Assembly (NCBI RefSeq): GCF_001577365.1
Contig: NZ_CP014513.1
Coordinates: 434,001 to 498,000 of the forward strand
Source: Frondihabitans sp. PAMC 28766
GTDB lineage: Bacteria; Actinomycetota; Actinomycetes; Actinomycetales; Microbacteriaceae
Direction: 5' to 3'
Length of the DNA: 64,000 bases
How positions within the stretch are numbered: position 1 is the stretch's first letter; every line of letters begins with the position of its first letter. The notes under the pieces are model-generated. The model was not told the DNA's origin. It made no database searches and saw only the letters and a program-made list of their open reading frames with translations. The position numbers and the translations under genes are program-made. Below, piece by piece: positions 63,015 to 64,000 of the stretch.

Positions 63015-64000
63015 ATGACCCGAACCCGAACTCGATTCGCGCGAGTCGACATCGTCCACGTCAGCTCTGCGCACCCCTGGACCGACAACCGCGTCCACCT
63101 GCGAGAGGCCGCATCCACCGTCGCGGGCGGCTATCGCACAGCCCTCGTCGCCGTGGGCAACGGGCTTCCCGCTCCCGAGACCGGCGTGATCTGCCACCTG
63201 CTCCGCAAGCGCGGCCGTCTGTCTCGCGTCACCCTGGGTTCGATCGAGGCCGTCGTCAGTGCGCTGCGCTTCCGGCCGCGCGCGGTCCACCTGCACGACC
63301 CTGAACTCGTCTGGTCCGTCCCGGTCTTCCGGAGACTCGGCGTCGTGGTCATCTGGGACGCGCACGAAGACCTTCCCGATCAGGTCCTCGACAAGCACTA
63401 CCTCTCGCCATTCCAATCGCGAGTCTTCTCAGCCGCTGCTCGCCTGGTCGTTCGTCTGGCACGCTCAAGCGACGCCATCCTGACGGCGACTGAGCGCATC
63501 GCCGCGCGGTTTCCCGACGAGAAGACGTCGGTTGTCCACAACTTTCCTCGCCCGCGTGCTCATGACGGGAGAGCGCCGGCTGTCGTGCACCGCCCTCGGC
63601 GCGTCGGGTACATCGGCGCTCTCGGCACATATCGCGGTTCCGAGGTGCTGCCCACGGCGATCGCCGACCCACGATTCCCCGACGGCTGGACTCTGCACGT
63701 GGCTGGGAGCTTCGTACCCGTCAGCACCCGCCGACCCTACGAGTCCCTCCACGAGGCGGGGGCTGTCGTGCTCCACGGTCAGGTCGGGCCGGACGAGGCG
63801 AGGGACATCCTGCTCGACACGCGAGTCGGCATCGTCACCTTCCTGCCGAATGCCGCTCACCTCGAGGCTCTGCCGACGAAGATGTTCGAGTATCTGGCCG
63901 CGGGCATCCCCGTGATCGCTTCGGACTTCCCCCTCTGGCGGCAACTGCTCGGGCCGCACGACTGCGCGACCTTCGTCGATCCTCACTGCGGGGCAGCCAT
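63015..64000 (+). CDS. Glycosyltransferase family 4, partial at window end
   Basis: At least 328 residues, open past the window edge. It begins MTRTRTRFARVDIVHVSSAH, has AVHLHDPELVWSVPVFRRL and IWDAHEDLPDQ in the acceptor half, VGYIGALGTYRGSEVLP as start of the donor half, and LEALPTKMFEYLAAGIPVIA, a normal E-x7-E region. Relatives are UDP-sugar transferases of polysaccharide clusters. It lies 22 bases after wecB, in the same operon. Confidence 0.9.
   Translation, partial: MTRTRTRFARVDIVHVSSAHPWTDNRVHLREAASTVAGGYRTALVAVGNGLPAPETGVICHLLRKRGRLSRVTLGSIEAVVSALRFRPRAVHLHDPELVWSVPVFRRLGVVVIWDAHEDLPDQVLDKHYLSPFQSRVFSAAARLVVRLARSSDAILTATERIAARFPDEKTSVVHNFPRPRAHDGRAPAVVHRPRRVGYIGALGTYRGSEVLPTAIADPRFPDGWTLHVAGSFVPVSTRRPYESLHEAGAVVLHGQVGPDEARDILLDTRVGIVTFLPNAAHLEALPTKMFEYLAAGIPVIASDFPLWRQLLGPHDCATFVDPHCGAA

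Overview
The window is high-GC (about 70 percent by eye) actinobacterial DNA. Gene content and protein style point to the family Microbacteriaceae: leaderless TANNNT-ATG/GTG promoters, many GTG starts, ATGA/GTGA/TGATG start-stop overlaps, a CopD-CtaG fusion, DUF3151, a LAxTG cell-wall anchor and sugar ABC operons without their own ATPase. This is inference; no rRNA or marker set is present. I saw no rRNA, tRNA, transposase, integrase or CRISPR array.

Layout. 0-7 kb: a small membrane protein, an Ohr/OsmC peroxidase, two related secreted Ig-like proteins, purA and a LAxTG-anchored surface protein. 7-22 kb: a carbohydrate region. A seven-gene minus-strand operon (sugar-binding lipoprotein, two permeases, Gfo/Idh/MocA, ThuA, Gfo/Idh/MocA, ROK regulator) diverges from a LacI regulator across twin operators; a sugar isomerase and a third Gfo/Idh/MocA gene diverge from xylA-xylB. 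22-27 kb: copper handling (CopC, YcnI, a small membrane protein, CopD-CtaG). 27-30 kb: a paired CrcB/Fluc fluoride channel, a phosphatase-fold protein, a GNAT acetyltransferase and a DUF1003 protein. 30-33 kb: a second sugar ABC operon whose promoter carries a box resembling the LacI operators.

33-42 kb is the most unusual part. A MarR-MATE efflux pair sits between two copies of a type VII-secretion-style locus. The right copy (36.3-41.6 kb) has two WXG100 proteins, a CpnT-like scaffold protein, three tandem paralogous two-TM proteins and, between them, an orphan copy of the scaffold's C-terminal cassette. The left copy (33.1-34.1 kb) is a decayed version: one intact WXG100 gene, one with its core deleted, and a truncated scaffold joined to the tail of a two-TM gene. 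This resembles a polymorphic toxin/immunity locus, but I cannot recognise a catalytic toxin domain.

42-45 kb: TetR, a catalytically degenerate ABC-ATPase-like protein and a YhgE/Pip membrane protein. 45-64 kb: exopolysaccharide genes (DUF1972 glycosyltransferase, BY-kinase with its phosphatase, epimerase, nucleotide-sugar dehydrogenase, aminotransferase, initiating sugar transferase, PglD-like acetyltransferase, polymerase-like membrane protein, wecB, glycosyltransferases) interspersed with housekeeping genes (trmH-like, HAD phosphatase, pyrE, xth).

A caution for users: at least five conserved genes (purA twice, the LAxTG protein, the sugar isomerase, YhgE/Pip, wecB) carry small frameshifting losses, mostly one base. 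purA is usually needed for growth without purines, so sequence or assembly errors are the simplest explanation; coordinates for these genes span the repaired reading frame.
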